Below, one piece after another: positions 12,161 to 21,766 of a stretch of DNA of 64,000 nucleotides. The stretch's first letter is position 1. Every line of letters starts with the position of its first letter. Source of the stretch: Pachyseris speciosa (Eukaryota > Cnidaria > Anthozoa > Scleractinia > Pachyseridae); assembly GCA_016490735.1 (NCBI GenBank), contig JAEMWC010000001.1, positions 396,001 to 460,000 on the forward strand, in the 5' to 3' direction. Under the pieces are notes generated by a model that saw nothing but the letters and a program-made list of their open reading frames with translations, was not told the DNA's origin and made no database searches. A program made the translations under genes and the position numbers.

Positions 12161-12895
12161 CCTCCTCGGCTTTCGTAGTTTATCGACAGTTCTCTCTAAC
12201 AGTACTTTTTCGCATTCGAACTAAGACATACTAGAGCTGTTAATGTACACTAAACCTTGCCGAGAAAAATAACCAGTCATCAGTGTTGCTCAAAACTAAC
12301 GTCCAAAATTCACTATCATATCGTAGTTTTCAGTTCAAATTCCTAGATGTAAAGATATGGAAATTGACATGCATGCTCGTACTGCTAAAGCGTTTCTCGC
12401 AAATCCCGGCCTTCGATGCAGAACATTTCAATTGAGTTCATGTTAATCTAGTCGCTACTTCTAGGTAATATATTAGTGATTTTTTTATTTTATTTTATTT
12501 TATTACATTACCTCGGCTAAAAATGTGATATCTTATCTCCGATAAACACTTGTCGTTCTCCAGCACTGATTTGTCGACATATTCAGTTTGTACAACAGTA
12601 AAAAATCTACATCGGTCATATCATCATTAAAATGGCTGAACGCGAAGGAATATTTCGAGAGAAGTTGGCGTCTTCGGCGGCTGCTTAACTGCTTTCAATT
12701 TCACTCCACAACCGCGTCCTCTCCCCAGTATTTTCTCGGTTTTTCCGTCGCCGTTGCCGTTCCCGTCGTCGATGCTTAAAGTCCCTATTAGCGCGAGCAA
12801 GACCGGAAAAAGCCGTACGGCCCTCTTAGGGATACTTACGGCCCCGAGAGGTACGATTATAGAGGATTTCCAGAAAGCAAATGCAAATAACATAT

Positions 12896-12937
12896 TAGAT
12901 ATGATATGATATGATATGATATGATATATGATATTTA
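12896..12937. repeat. (ATGAT)n microsatellite
   Basis: Tandem gatat/atgat pentamers, about six copies. Confidence 0.8.
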
Positions 12938-13193
12938 ATTAAGATTTCAACAACACATTTACAAACGTGACTGATCCGCAAATAGCACTGGCTAATCTAG
13001 GAGGATCAGTCATTTATATATAAGGAATTAAAAAAAATTAAATAAATAAATAAAAAGTCACTAAACTATTACAATATTACTATAAGATATGCATTAGATC
13101 AATTTTCTGTGCAAATTTGTCGACGATTTTTTTTTATAAAAACGTCATCTTCTACGTGCTCATGAAGAGTCTAAAGAGGCCATATGAAAAAAC

Positions 13194-13304
13194 ACTTATT
13201 GACTGAGTCAGGTCGGGCCGGACGGGAAAATGTTTGGCTCTCGTCCATGGCGCACGGACCTCGTTGCGCTGGTCCGTACGCCATGACATCGAACCAAATA
13301 TTTT

Positions 13305-13334
<30 letters not shown>
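13194..13334. mobile_element. Small foldback MITE
   Basis: The left arm starts ACTTATTGACTGAGT and continues through gggccggacgggaaaat. The right arm is its near complement, ending ACTCAGTCAATAAGT. The total is about 141 bp with a central loop. No clear target duplication is seen. Confidence 0.75.
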
Positions 13335-13341
<7 letters not shown>

Positions 13342-15035
13342 ATGGACTAGCAAATGTCGTGTAGCAGAGTGACATTCACTTTACAGTGATGAAGGCGCTG
13401 TTAAAGTGCATCTGGCTTAGACATCACTAGACGTTGTAATTAAAAGTATCAGTATATCTTTCTCCAGTAGAACAGTGCAGTAAAATATCGGCCTTGTCAG
13501 TAGCCGTTTGATTGCATATACTCACGATTTTAATTAAGTAGTTTCTTGTTACGATTCTGCATGTTGTAAGTCTAAATCAAGAACGATACTTAAATTTGAA
13601 CTGACAAATTTGTTAATGTACTTGTACAAGGTTTAAATCACTATAGCGCATAAAAAGGAATCCTTGAATGTTCCTGGTAATGATTGACAGGAAAGCTCCT
13701 ACAAAGATTAACGCCAAGGTTTTCGAAATACCCCCGCAACAGAAAAGCCAAGAATGGCGTTCTTTTCCATGTAATGTACATTTGGAAGAGCAAAGCTATA
13801 TTCGAACATGGATAGCAACGATAGTAACGGGAAAAAATCCTTTCGTCCAGTCCCTGAGTTTGAATGCGACGTCATCGCGGTCATACAGACATCATGTCGC
13901 TGTCACTTCGTTGCACAATTGATACAAAAAGCCCAATTGACTTTAACATGAAGCTAATCAATTTCCAGGGAGATATCAATCATGTGGACTTCTTGACGTG
14001 ACTCGCACTACTTTGCACAGATCAAAAGCAAAGGAAGTGTTTTAGCAGCGGTGATAAGGTTCGCCTAAGTAGGTGAGTCTGAATTGGTTGTACTGGAGCG
14101 TAAAACCTTGAAATGACGATCCAAACCGAAAACATAGTCCTACTTTCTGCCACAAGTGGTTTTTGTCTCGAGGGTGCGTCTTTAAGCCTTGCCATGTGTC
14201 CGGTAGATTCTTTCTTCGTTTACAGCGAAGAGACGGCTTACTGCGTCGTTCAATTCTCAGGCGCACTCAGGAAATTAAAAAATTGTGATCCAAGGAACAA
14301 TATTGCACAGTGAACAACTCGGTTCTACTGTGTATCCATAAATTTTACACCGACATCAAAGATTACCGAGTCGTGTTATCAAATTGTTCAGTTTGGCTCT
14401 TTATTACACATTGTTAAGTTTTTTGGTCTCGTGCAGTCCAGCAATTACATTTTACTGTCAAAACGTTACCTCCGACGATACAAACCTTGACTACTTATCT
14501 CGACCTATCTCGTTATAACACATATATTTATGACCCGGCCCGGTGGTGCTATCTCCGGCGATTAACGTTTTACTACTTCGAATTATGGGCTAATTTGTTA
14601 TATACCTTCTTTCTGTTACTGTTATTAAAGCTGCATTGAAGCGGGCGTTAAAAAGAATAATAACGGACTAATTATTTATGATGGATAAGAAATCCACTAC
14701 AACTTACAACTTATTTGTACATGCATTGTCGGAAAAATTTTAATGCGCTCTTTTAATAATGATGCTTTTAATTTAGTGATATCGACGCTCGAATTCAATA
14801 AGTATCTGGAAACTAAAGTATTTTTAGTCTCCACGAAAAGATACCAGTTAAAAGACTGAAACGATAACAGATGCGGTATTTTGGTATTTTCTATCCTAAC
14901 TAACTGAATCACTTTGACGTTGATCGCCTCCGTATGTTGTACTCTATCATCGTAGCGACAAAGGAATGTTGTAAGCTGCTGGTGATTACATACTGTTGAG
15001 TTAAATAATTCTCAATTGGCCTTGTTTTGTTTCAG
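13335..15035. other. Intergenic or intronic DNA
   Basis: No coding region is supported. The 3' end may be the intron preceding the exon that opens at 15036, because a polypyrimidine tract ending ttttgtttcag lies directly at 15025-15035. Upstream untranslated exons of that gene could lie here but cannot be located by eye. Confidence 0.4.
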
Positions 15036-15045
15036 TTTACTCAAC

Positions 15046-15942
15046 ATGTCAAACGAGCCTCAAACACCAACAGTAACTGTCACGGACGAGAGCGAAGATG
15101 TCACTGAGAAAGAACGCTCTCCAGCCGAGAACGCTTTTTATGAGTCATTTCTTATTCAGTCGAGGTCTGCTATAGAAAACCTCTACGCTTCGAACATATA
15201 CCACAGCCAAAAGCACGCCAAACAGGTCAAAGATCTCGAAAGGCAGAAGCATTACAGCATGTCGCAAATGAACAATAACCAAAAAGAAATGGTTAAAAGG
15301 ATGGTGCAGTTGCAGGAAAAACAAGAGCAGATAATAGAAGAAAAGAGAAAACAACGCTTGAAGGTTTTGTCAACAAAAGACAAACGAATTAGGCCGCATT
15401 CGACGTCATCGTTGGCCGATCGGGATTCGCGACTGCTCAAACACAGGCCGAGATCCGGATCAATGCCTTTTCTTGAGCCAATCGACCAGAGTCTCGTCAA
15501 TCAAAGTTTGTCCAAGTCTTCAGAGAATATTTTCTCAGATTCGTCTCTATTAAGTGCAAGCCGTCCGACAAATATCTTACCACAATCGTGCGAGGATTTA
15601 TCGACCCTTGACAAAAAGAGAGGCAAGTTTATTTTGCCAGCATTGTCGAAGACTCCAGGAACTAGAACCGTCGAAGATTTGCCGGATGACTCCGACTCGA
15701 CCTTTATAACCCGAATGTCAGCTTACCCGCCGACTAAACCTAAACTCAATGTGAACTTGACACCTCCCAGCCTCAAACCGAATCAGCGTCGAGGATCGCT
15801 TGATCCTACCATTATCAGGGAATTAGACAGACGGCGAGGGGTCAAAACCGACAGTCCTCCATCGAGCCCGAAAAGCACCCATCCAAAGTGGGTTCCTAAG
15901 TGTTATGGATTAGCTCAAGGGAGGGGGCTACCCCCAGTTTGA
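15046..15942 (+). CDS. Uncharacterised coiled-coil, Ser/Pro-rich protein (host gene, last exon)
   Basis: A splice acceptor (ttttgtttcag) ends at 15035 and the ATG follows 10 bases later, so I take 15046 as the start rather than the in-frame ATG at 15016, which lies in the intron. The product is 298 residues. An N-terminal Thr/Ser/Glu-rich segment is followed by a helical, Lys/Gln/Glu-rich stretch at about residues 30-110 (HSQKHAKQVKDLERQ, then QLQEKQEQIIEEKRKQR) that should form a coiled coil. The rest is basic, low-complexity and Ser/Pro-rich with many possible phosphosites (RPRSGS, RRGSLDP, SPPSSPKS). I recognise no named domain. Codon use and freedom from stops suggest a real gene. It may be a cytoskeletal or scaffold protein, but that is a guess. 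Confidence 0.7.
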   Translation: MSNEPQTPTVTVTDESEDVTEKERSPAENAFYESFLIQSRSAIENLYASNIYHSQKHAKQVKDLERQKHYSMSQMNNNQKEMVKRMVQLQEKQEQIIEEKRKQRLKVLSTKDKRIRPHSTSSLADRDSRLLKHRPRSGSMPFLEPIDQSLVNQSLSKSSENIFSDSSLLSASRPTNILPQSCEDLSTLDKKRGKFILPALSKTPGTRTVEDLPDDSDSTFITRMSAYPPTKPKLNVNLTPPSLKPNQRRGSLDPTIIRELDRRRGVKTDSPPSSPKSTHPKWVPKCYGLAQGRGLPPV

Positions 15943-16363
15943 ATTAACATAACTTCGTTGCTTTTAGGAAAAAGGCGCAACTTCTAACTTCACATTTCAC
16001 GCCTTTTGCAAGGCAATGCAATTGAGAGAAACTGACCGCTTTTACATGCCTCGAGCTGCTTTCGTTTCTTGTCTTACGTGCAAGTACATCACAGTCAATG
16101 CTTTTATAAGACTTACTAGGTTTTTATAAGAACAACGATGTCTTAGTTTAGCGATGTTAACCTGAAACAAAAATGAATAGACATTGGCATCTGGCAATTG
16201 TAAACGCTCAATTCCTTATGAGACATCTATATTTTGCAAACCCTTTTGTGCAAGGATTGTGCGCTAACAGAATCTAGCGACTGAACGTATTCTTCAATCA
16301 TTTCTTATTACAATCCTCCATTATAACTCTAAAAAAATAACCCAATCACATTATTTGTTTCTC
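15943..16363. other. Short convergent intergenic region
   Basis: It separates two tail-to-tail genes and must hold both 3' untranslated regions. Nothing else is visible. Confidence 0.5.
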
Positions 16364-17203
16364 CTAGATGGTATCCTTTTTCAGAAGGTCTTCCGCTTCT
16401 GAGTGGCCTTCAAACAGTTTATTCCACATGAACTTCATGACAGCGAAATAAAATGTCGCCTCAGTTGCGTTTAGGACAATCCCCAACGCCTGTAAGCCTT
16501 TCGCTCTACTTTCGAATTCATGAATACCAGTAATATCTAAAGCAGCTTGAGAAGTCATCAGTAAGAACAGAAAAAAATTCTCTAAGAAGAACACGACAAG
16601 TGTCCATTTGTAAGCAAACAGTATCCATGGGTACCTGTTGGCGGACTTGTTATTTGGAGCGGGTACAAAATTCCACAAGCAAACCACCACCCAGGTGGTA
16701 ATTTCGTCGACAATAAATCCAACTTCGATGATTGCGCTTCCGGGCAAATGCTCGTGAAAGAAAAGGATAAGATTGTAAGTCACTACGACGATCAGTTGAA
16801 AGAGAAAAGACCAAAATCGAGCAAGCCGAACGAGACTCTCCAACACGACTCTCAAACCAGGAAACTCCGGCAGCTTGTAAAGAATTGCAATGGCGATGAA
16901 TCCGTTTATAGCCGAAGTGGACTGCCAGGCAATTTCGAATTTTGTGGGATCTGGGTAGAGGGTAAAGTTTTCACATCGCAATGTGGCGAGCTTTGCTCTC
17001 AAAAAGCAGTCCGTGGCATACACTGAATATAAACCTATGCTAACAATCCTCCAGAACAGGAAAATAAAGTAAACGGCTGTTAAAAGGAAAGTGTTGTTTA
17101 GACTTGTCTCTGTATGGCCATTGTAGCGCTCTTCAGTATTATCTAGTGTCTCTTCCGCGTCACTATTTCCGCGAGCTGCCTGCCCTTCCTTGCTTGTTAG
17201 CAT
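16364..17203 (-). CDS. Predicted six-helix membrane protein, unknown function (host gene)
   Basis: An uninterrupted minus-strand frame encodes about 279 residues from the ATG at 17203. An apparent start nine bases further upstream is TTG and is unlikely in a eukaryote. Hydrophobic segments are visible near residues 40-64 (FLLTAVYFIFLFWRI), 95-110, 130-152 (FLFQLIVVVTYNLILFF), 160-180, 195-222 (LVVFFLENFFLFLLM) and 240-262. This suggests six transmembrane helices with a hydrophilic, Glu-rich N-terminus. I do not recognise the family. It could be a single-exon lineage-specific protein or the last exon of a longer gene, since the frame stays open upstream to a stop near 17235. It lies convergent to the gene ending at 15942. 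Confidence 0.65.
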   Translation of the reverse strand: MLTSKEGQAARGNSDAEETLDNTEERYNGHTETSLNNTFLLTAVYFIFLFWRIVSIGLYSVYATDCFLRAKLATLRCENFTLYPDPTKFEIAWQSTSAINGFIAIAILYKLPEFPGLRVVLESLVRLARFWSFLFQLIVVVTYNLILFFHEHLPGSAIIEVGFIVDEITTWVVVCLWNFVPAPNNKSANRYPWILFAYKWTLVVFFLENFFLFLLMTSQAALDITGIHEFESRAKGLQALGIVLNATEATFYFAVMKFMWNKLFEGHSEAEDLLKKDTI

Positions 17204-17819
17204 CCGCTTCAATGCGGTAAAAAGCCATCGATCTTGCCACGAACTGCTCCTTTAGTTCTCTTTTATTTTCGAGAAAACACGGCAGACACCAGTTTTGACT
17301 TTCATTATTTATCATAACCTCTATGACTGATGCGATATACAGCAATATCTAGTCAATTTAATTATTCATATTTTCTTGCCCTAAACTGCGAACATTGGCG
17401 GTCCTTTATTCTTCATGTCACAAGCCCGAACGGCGAGTTTAATTTGTTTTTTAATTTTTTTTTTCTAATTAGAGAAGATAACGAGATGGGATTGGGAAGA
17501 GGGAGGAAAGAAATACGACAGCGGAGGTTCTGTTGTTCTTCGAATTCCTGTTCTTGAGAGCGGAAACGGAAAGTGCTGATTGGACGATTTCCTGTCAAGT
17601 TGTCTAAGAAGTCTTCACTCTACCATCACTTAAACACGAAACAACTGTTTTCAGGGGAATGATGTTTGAAACTTAAATGAACCGGAACAACATGACGAGA
17701 TTTCTCTTCTACTGCAATGTTACATAACGGATTCGGCAAAAGTTTGATCTGTCGAAGCTTCATTTGTTTTCTTTTGTTTTTGTTTTGTTTGTTTGTTTCT
17801 TTTTTTTTTTAGCTAGGAA
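17204..17819. other. Intergenic DNA
   Basis: Probably upstream region of the membrane protein gene. T-rich tracts occur at 17440-17465 and 17760-17810. No gene is seen. Confidence 0.4.
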
Positions 17820-18145
17820 CGTACTAGTCTTTCTAGTCTTCTCGGATGAAGACGATAACCATAAGGACCGTAGGCCGCGTCTCACAACTCTTATAATTGA
17901 TTCTGTGGGACGTTAAAGAACCCACACACTGTTCGCGGTATGGTGGCCTATCTCTCACCTGATAGTTGGGTTGGTAAATGTTGATATTAGCTGCTCAAGC
18001 TACTCTAAAATCCGAGGGTAAATAAAGTATATGTATGTATGGATGTATGCATACATGCATGCATACAGGCAGGCAGGCAGGCAGGCAGGCAGATATGTAG
18101 GAAGGTGGGTGGGTGGGTAGGTAGGTAGGTATGCATGCATGTATG
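17820..18145 (+). mobile_element. SINE- or LINE-tail-like repeat ending in tetranucleotide microsatellites
   Basis: The segment tctcggatgaagacgat through cccacacactgttcg to ctcaagctactctaaaatcc resembles a widespread coral retroposon tail. It ends in (gtat)n, followed by (atgc)n, (ggca)n, (ggtg)n and (ggta)n tracts at about 18025-18145. The repeat identity is from memory, but the microsatellites are plain. Confidence 0.5.
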
Positions 18146-19165
18146 TACTTGATGGTTGCCCTCTTGAAAGATGGCGAGTAACGAGTTCGATTTCAAAGCC
18201 GTTGAGCTAATTCGGTAGGAAGATGAAGATGTATTAAAACTGTCCGCGAAGGAAGTGTGGGAGGGATGAACACATCAACGGCAATCGGCGGATTAGTTCT
18301 TGAGAAATAACAGAAATAGCCGTCAGGTTTCACCAGTGTCGTGGCGCTATTGGCGTGAGCCCCCACTATCCACAAAGGGACTGATAGTAGTGCGCAGGGG
18401 ACAATTTTTGTGCAATCAATTTCTTGTCAATACGAAGACTTTGAATTAAAATTCTGAAATAACACGACGCCAGAGCTATTAATAAAAGTGGTGTCAACAG
18501 CAGCAAATTGGAAGATCAAAAGAGCAGAGGTTTGGTCGTTTTGTTCAAACATGTTTCAACTGATTTTTTCTCCGGTTTTGAGTACTCCTTGCCTTGTTCC
18601 GTTGAATTTGGTCTTAAATTTAAAAAAATGGAAAAATTCCGATGGTAAGATAAAAAGATCACCCCCCCCCCCCCCCCGCCAACCTTTAATAAGCGGTCGG
18701 TTTTAAAAGTCCCGAAAATTTCTCTCCTTATTTGCTGCAAATGTGACCTCAAGGGACAAGGAAACCATACGAATGAATATTAGATATGGCTAAACTAGTA
18801 CTCAAAAGCCGTACTCGATCCATTATTTTTTTTTAAACAAATGAGCAACCGAGATATAAGTCTCGTACAATGACCAATTAATTCTGTGAAGGGCTGTTCC
18901 AGTGTCAAATTCGTAATACCATTTCCCAAGGGTGACCGTTTAACACAGGTTGGACTGAAAGAACCGTTTTTTATAAGAACGTTCAGGCTGAGATTAACCA
19001 AAATTTTAATAACATACTAAAAACATACCCAGGCTGAGGGAGTCGGTTAAATACGTCTTCATTTCCTCATTTTTTTACGAGTAGTATAAATAAGAATGGA
19101 TATGTGGATGATCATCGCAGTTATGAACCACTGTTTAAGCAATATTGAAAATAAAAAGCCTGAAA
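18146..19165. other. Intergenic DNA with poly-C tract
   Basis: A run of about 16 C residues lies at 18662-18677. No gene is supported. Confidence 0.4.
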
Positions 19166-19209
19166 AGTTTAGGCTTGTACGGGAACAACAAAATGATCAG
19201 CTCCCGGCT

Positions 19210-19281
19210 GGTTTGTTGGCTCAGTTGGTAGAGCACTGCACCGGTATCGGAGCGGTCGTGGGTTCGATTCCCGTACAAGCC
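19210..19281 (+). tRNA. tRNA-like sequence, probably a pseudogene or SINE head
   Basis: The acceptor arms ggtttgt and acaagcc pair fully. The D-arm (GCTCAGTTGGTAGAGC) and T-arm (ggttcgattcc) are canonical. The anticodon arm does not pair well and position 33 is not T, so the anticodon is uncertain (GGT if read by position). An inverted copy of the 3' end (aggcttgtacgggaa) sits 50 bp upstream. I therefore prefer a tRNA-derived repeat over a working tRNA gene. Confidence 0.5.
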
Positions 19282-19282
19282 T

Positions 19283-19992
19283 GAATTTTTTTCAGACTTC
19301 ATTTTCACTGCCGCTTAAGTAAAATTGTCAAACTCATTAGCTCTTACCCAACCACAGCATCTTATTCTGGTCAGGTGGATGGATTTACAAACCCAATGAA
19401 AAACGAGTTGAAAACCACGCGTGTTTGGAAATAATTTCAAAGCCATGTGTAAAATTTTCTTAATCTGCATATTCATAAAGCAAGAAAACCACATGACGAT
19501 AATCAACTTTATTAACAACAACTGATAATTGCAGCTAATTTTCTCTATTGAGTCATTTTAAAGCAAGTGTATTTACTACTAACATTGAAAGTCACATTGC
19601 AGTTATTGAAGTCCCCAAAAGACAAGAATGAAGAACTCTTATTTTATAAGTTAACATTTCAAAGTGAATTCACAGCTTTCTTAATACCTGAGTCGAGAGC
19701 TTCGCATCCTTGTATAAAACTTCTATAACAGAAACTTTTGAATACTCGAGTAATTCGCCATTCGTTAAAATAGTTTAAGCCCACTGGCTCTCATGCTTTG
19801 TTGACAAGCGATAGCTTTCTTGACCAAATTCTCTTCTTCGTAGACCGTATTCGACTCGCCAACACTCATTTGCGTTCGGCTTCTTCCCTCGTGGTCGGAC
19901 GCTAATGAATCATGCATGCAAACATGTTCTCGTGGAAAAGGACAAAAATCTAACTCTGAATAATTCTGTATTGTTTCATTTGAGAAGTCGTA
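19283..19992. other. Intergenic DNA
   Basis: Nothing recognisable. Confidence 0.4.
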
Positions 19993-20129
19993 TCAAAAAC
20001 TCGTGCTTCGTGTTTCATCAGGGATTCCAAACACCTCCAAACAATAAAAGAACTCCGCCTTCGACGTCGTGCTTTCATCTGTTTCTCGGTGTTTGGAACC
20101 CCTGATGAAACACTCGCACTCGTTTTTGA
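19993..20129. mobile_element. Palindromic MITE with TA duplication
   Basis: The ends TCAAAAACTCGTG and CACTCGTTTTTGA are inverted, with near-complementary 43-bp arms (gtttcatcaggg and ccctgatgaaac inside). TA flanks both ends, as in Tc1/mariner-type elements. Confidence 0.8.
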
Positions 20130-20531
20130 TATATTACTTCATAACTACTGCGATGATCTTCACATATTCATTCTTTTATAATCCGCAGTTCAAATGTATG
20201 ATTTTCATATATTCATTGCCATATATAGTATAAATAAGGGTAAAAGAAATGTAAAAATCTAGTCTAACAGGACAATTAACTCAAATACTTAGGGACGCGT
20301 TTTTTGGCATTAACCATGTTGTGCATGATACGCTGAAGAACAACTCAGTTTGTAGTCGAACTTAGTCTGCACTTAATAGAACTTCTAAAAACTTCATGAA
20401 AGACTGAAACTCAGTACAATTTGTTCCACAATAAGTTCCACACCATGCATCGAAGTCATCAGGTGAAACAAAGTCTGATGTACCATTAAGGTAGTTGACC
20501 TTGTATTCTTTCAGCTTTGTAGACTGCGAGT

Positions 20532-20680
20532 AGTCTGTCTTTCTTTCCTTCGTCGATCTTGTGAGCGATAGAGCGCGAAGCGCGAGCAGAAGTCGGGGCG
20601 AGCATCAGCCCCGATTTCCGCTCGCTCGCGCATCACGCCCTATCGCTCACAAGATTGACGAAGGAAAGAAAGACAGACTG
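20532..20680. mobile_element. Palindromic MITE
   Basis: Thirty-nine-bp arms starting AGTCTGTCTTTCTTTCC are almost perfectly complementary across a GC-rich centre (gcgcgaagcgcgagc, ggggc). This is a foldback element without coding capacity. Confidence 0.8.
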
Positions 20681-21214
20681 CTCGAAGTCTAAGCTCTGTG
20701 TTGTCTCTGTCATCATATTTGTCCTCAAAAACGCCTGATTTGGATGACGGAGGGCGTTCTGGCTCTTCTTGTTCATTTGAGCCGGCCTTATCAGATCATC
20801 CCCAGATCCATCAGCAGTCATCAGGCAACCGGTTTTCTCTCACACTCGTAGGCGCAGATTGTAGTACTCACTGCTTAGCAATTTCTTATATGTTTTTCCT
20901 ACCCAATGCCTTATCAGGATCCTTCTTTCCTTAGATGAGAAGGATTTTTCATGGCCATACCATTTGGCGGCATTTTCTTCATCATCGAGCCATTTTCTTT
21001 GCGCTTGCCCAATCAAGACCTTCAGGATTTGAAGTAGCTGTAAGAGGTATGTTATGCTGCACATTCTTTCGATTTTTTCTTGCCATTTTCTGGTCGATAC
21101 TAAGTTCCATCTTGTTTGCCACCTTTGCATATTAATCATTGACTTTAGCTGTTGTCCCTGTTTCCTCAAGTTCTGGATATTTGTCTTCTCATTTTCGCCC
21201 CAACTCCACAACAT
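20681..21214 (-). pseudogene. Fragment of an unknown transposon-associated ORF
   Basis: A minus-strand frame of 124 codons (20840-21214) contains KERRILIRHWVGKTYKKL and is followed, after a frame change near 20833, by MTADGSGDDLIRP. The pairing of an ...HWVG.aYkkL block with a TADGS block recalls a repeated cnidarian ORF of unknown class, which is why I count it as coding remains. The fragment ends where the palindromic MITE begins. No function can be assigned. Confidence 0.4.
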
Positions 21215-21409
21215 AGTTTCCTGATTCGGGATATCTGGTGTAAATTGAAGAAGGTATTAAATCTTTGCTTGTCCATTGCGCCTAATGTTTGTCTAACGCG
21301 TTAATGCTAATTATACACCACAGGATCTCCTTGTTTACTCCAATCCATTAAAATTTGAAATCTTCTTCTGCTCACTAACATCTGTCAAACGAGTTAGACA
21401 AGTTTTGCC

Positions 21410-21757
21410 AATTCCTTTATTTTCACCCACGAATTCAATTTATCAGGATAACCCAACCATTTTACCAACGCGAGTTTCTTTTTTGGATACCACCGAATGA
21501 CGTTTTCGATTCTAAACGTAGTCTGCTCGGTTTTTCAACATTTCCTCTTCGTAAAAGATGCCCGTTACGGGTTCTCCAATCATGCCTCCAAGCGGTTGGT
21601 AACTGGATCCGTTCGGTTTATAAAAATGCGCCAACAACAAACACTTCTTCGGTCCAGTTGGGTGTGTATCCTTTGTCGAATATTTTTCGTTTGTATTTTG
21701 AAATGCGTACCCTCTCGCCGATTGAAAATTTCTGCTTTTCATGTTTTGAATACAGTG
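21410..21757 (-). pseudogene. Relic Polinton-type integrase C-terminus (SH3-like plus chromodomain)
   Basis: The minus strand encodes FSIGERVRISKYKRKIFDKG, then TPNWTEEVF, and further on a chromodomain-like end (ALVKWLGYP, NSWVKIKEL) in other frames. This is the same order and wording as the C-terminus of the intact-looking Polinton integrase at 47400-47788 (VRISKYKRNVFDKGYTPNW, ALVKWKGYSDDFNSW). At least two frameshifts and a stop separate the pieces. The upstream part of the gene is not seen because a 1.86-kb element sits immediately upstream. This is the grave of a second Polinton or a related integrase-bearing element. Confidence 0.65.
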
Positions 21758-21766
21758 TAACGGGAG

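Larger units (their letters stand above)
7272..12786. mobile_element. 5.5-kb DNA transposon with nested insertions
   Basis: The ends AGGGACTTTAAGCATCGAC (7272) and its complement (to 12786) are flanked by ATT on both sides (7269-7271 and 12787-12789). About 43 bp of the ends match, and a second inverted pair lies inside: the heptamer arrays at 7661-7760 and 11981-12160 with about 70 bp of shared flank. A decayed transposase with an integrase-like core lies on the minus strand and is itself split by a TTAA element. The family is probably one of those with an IS3/retroviral-integrase-like transposase (IS3EU-like). That assignment is an inference. Confidence 0.6.
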
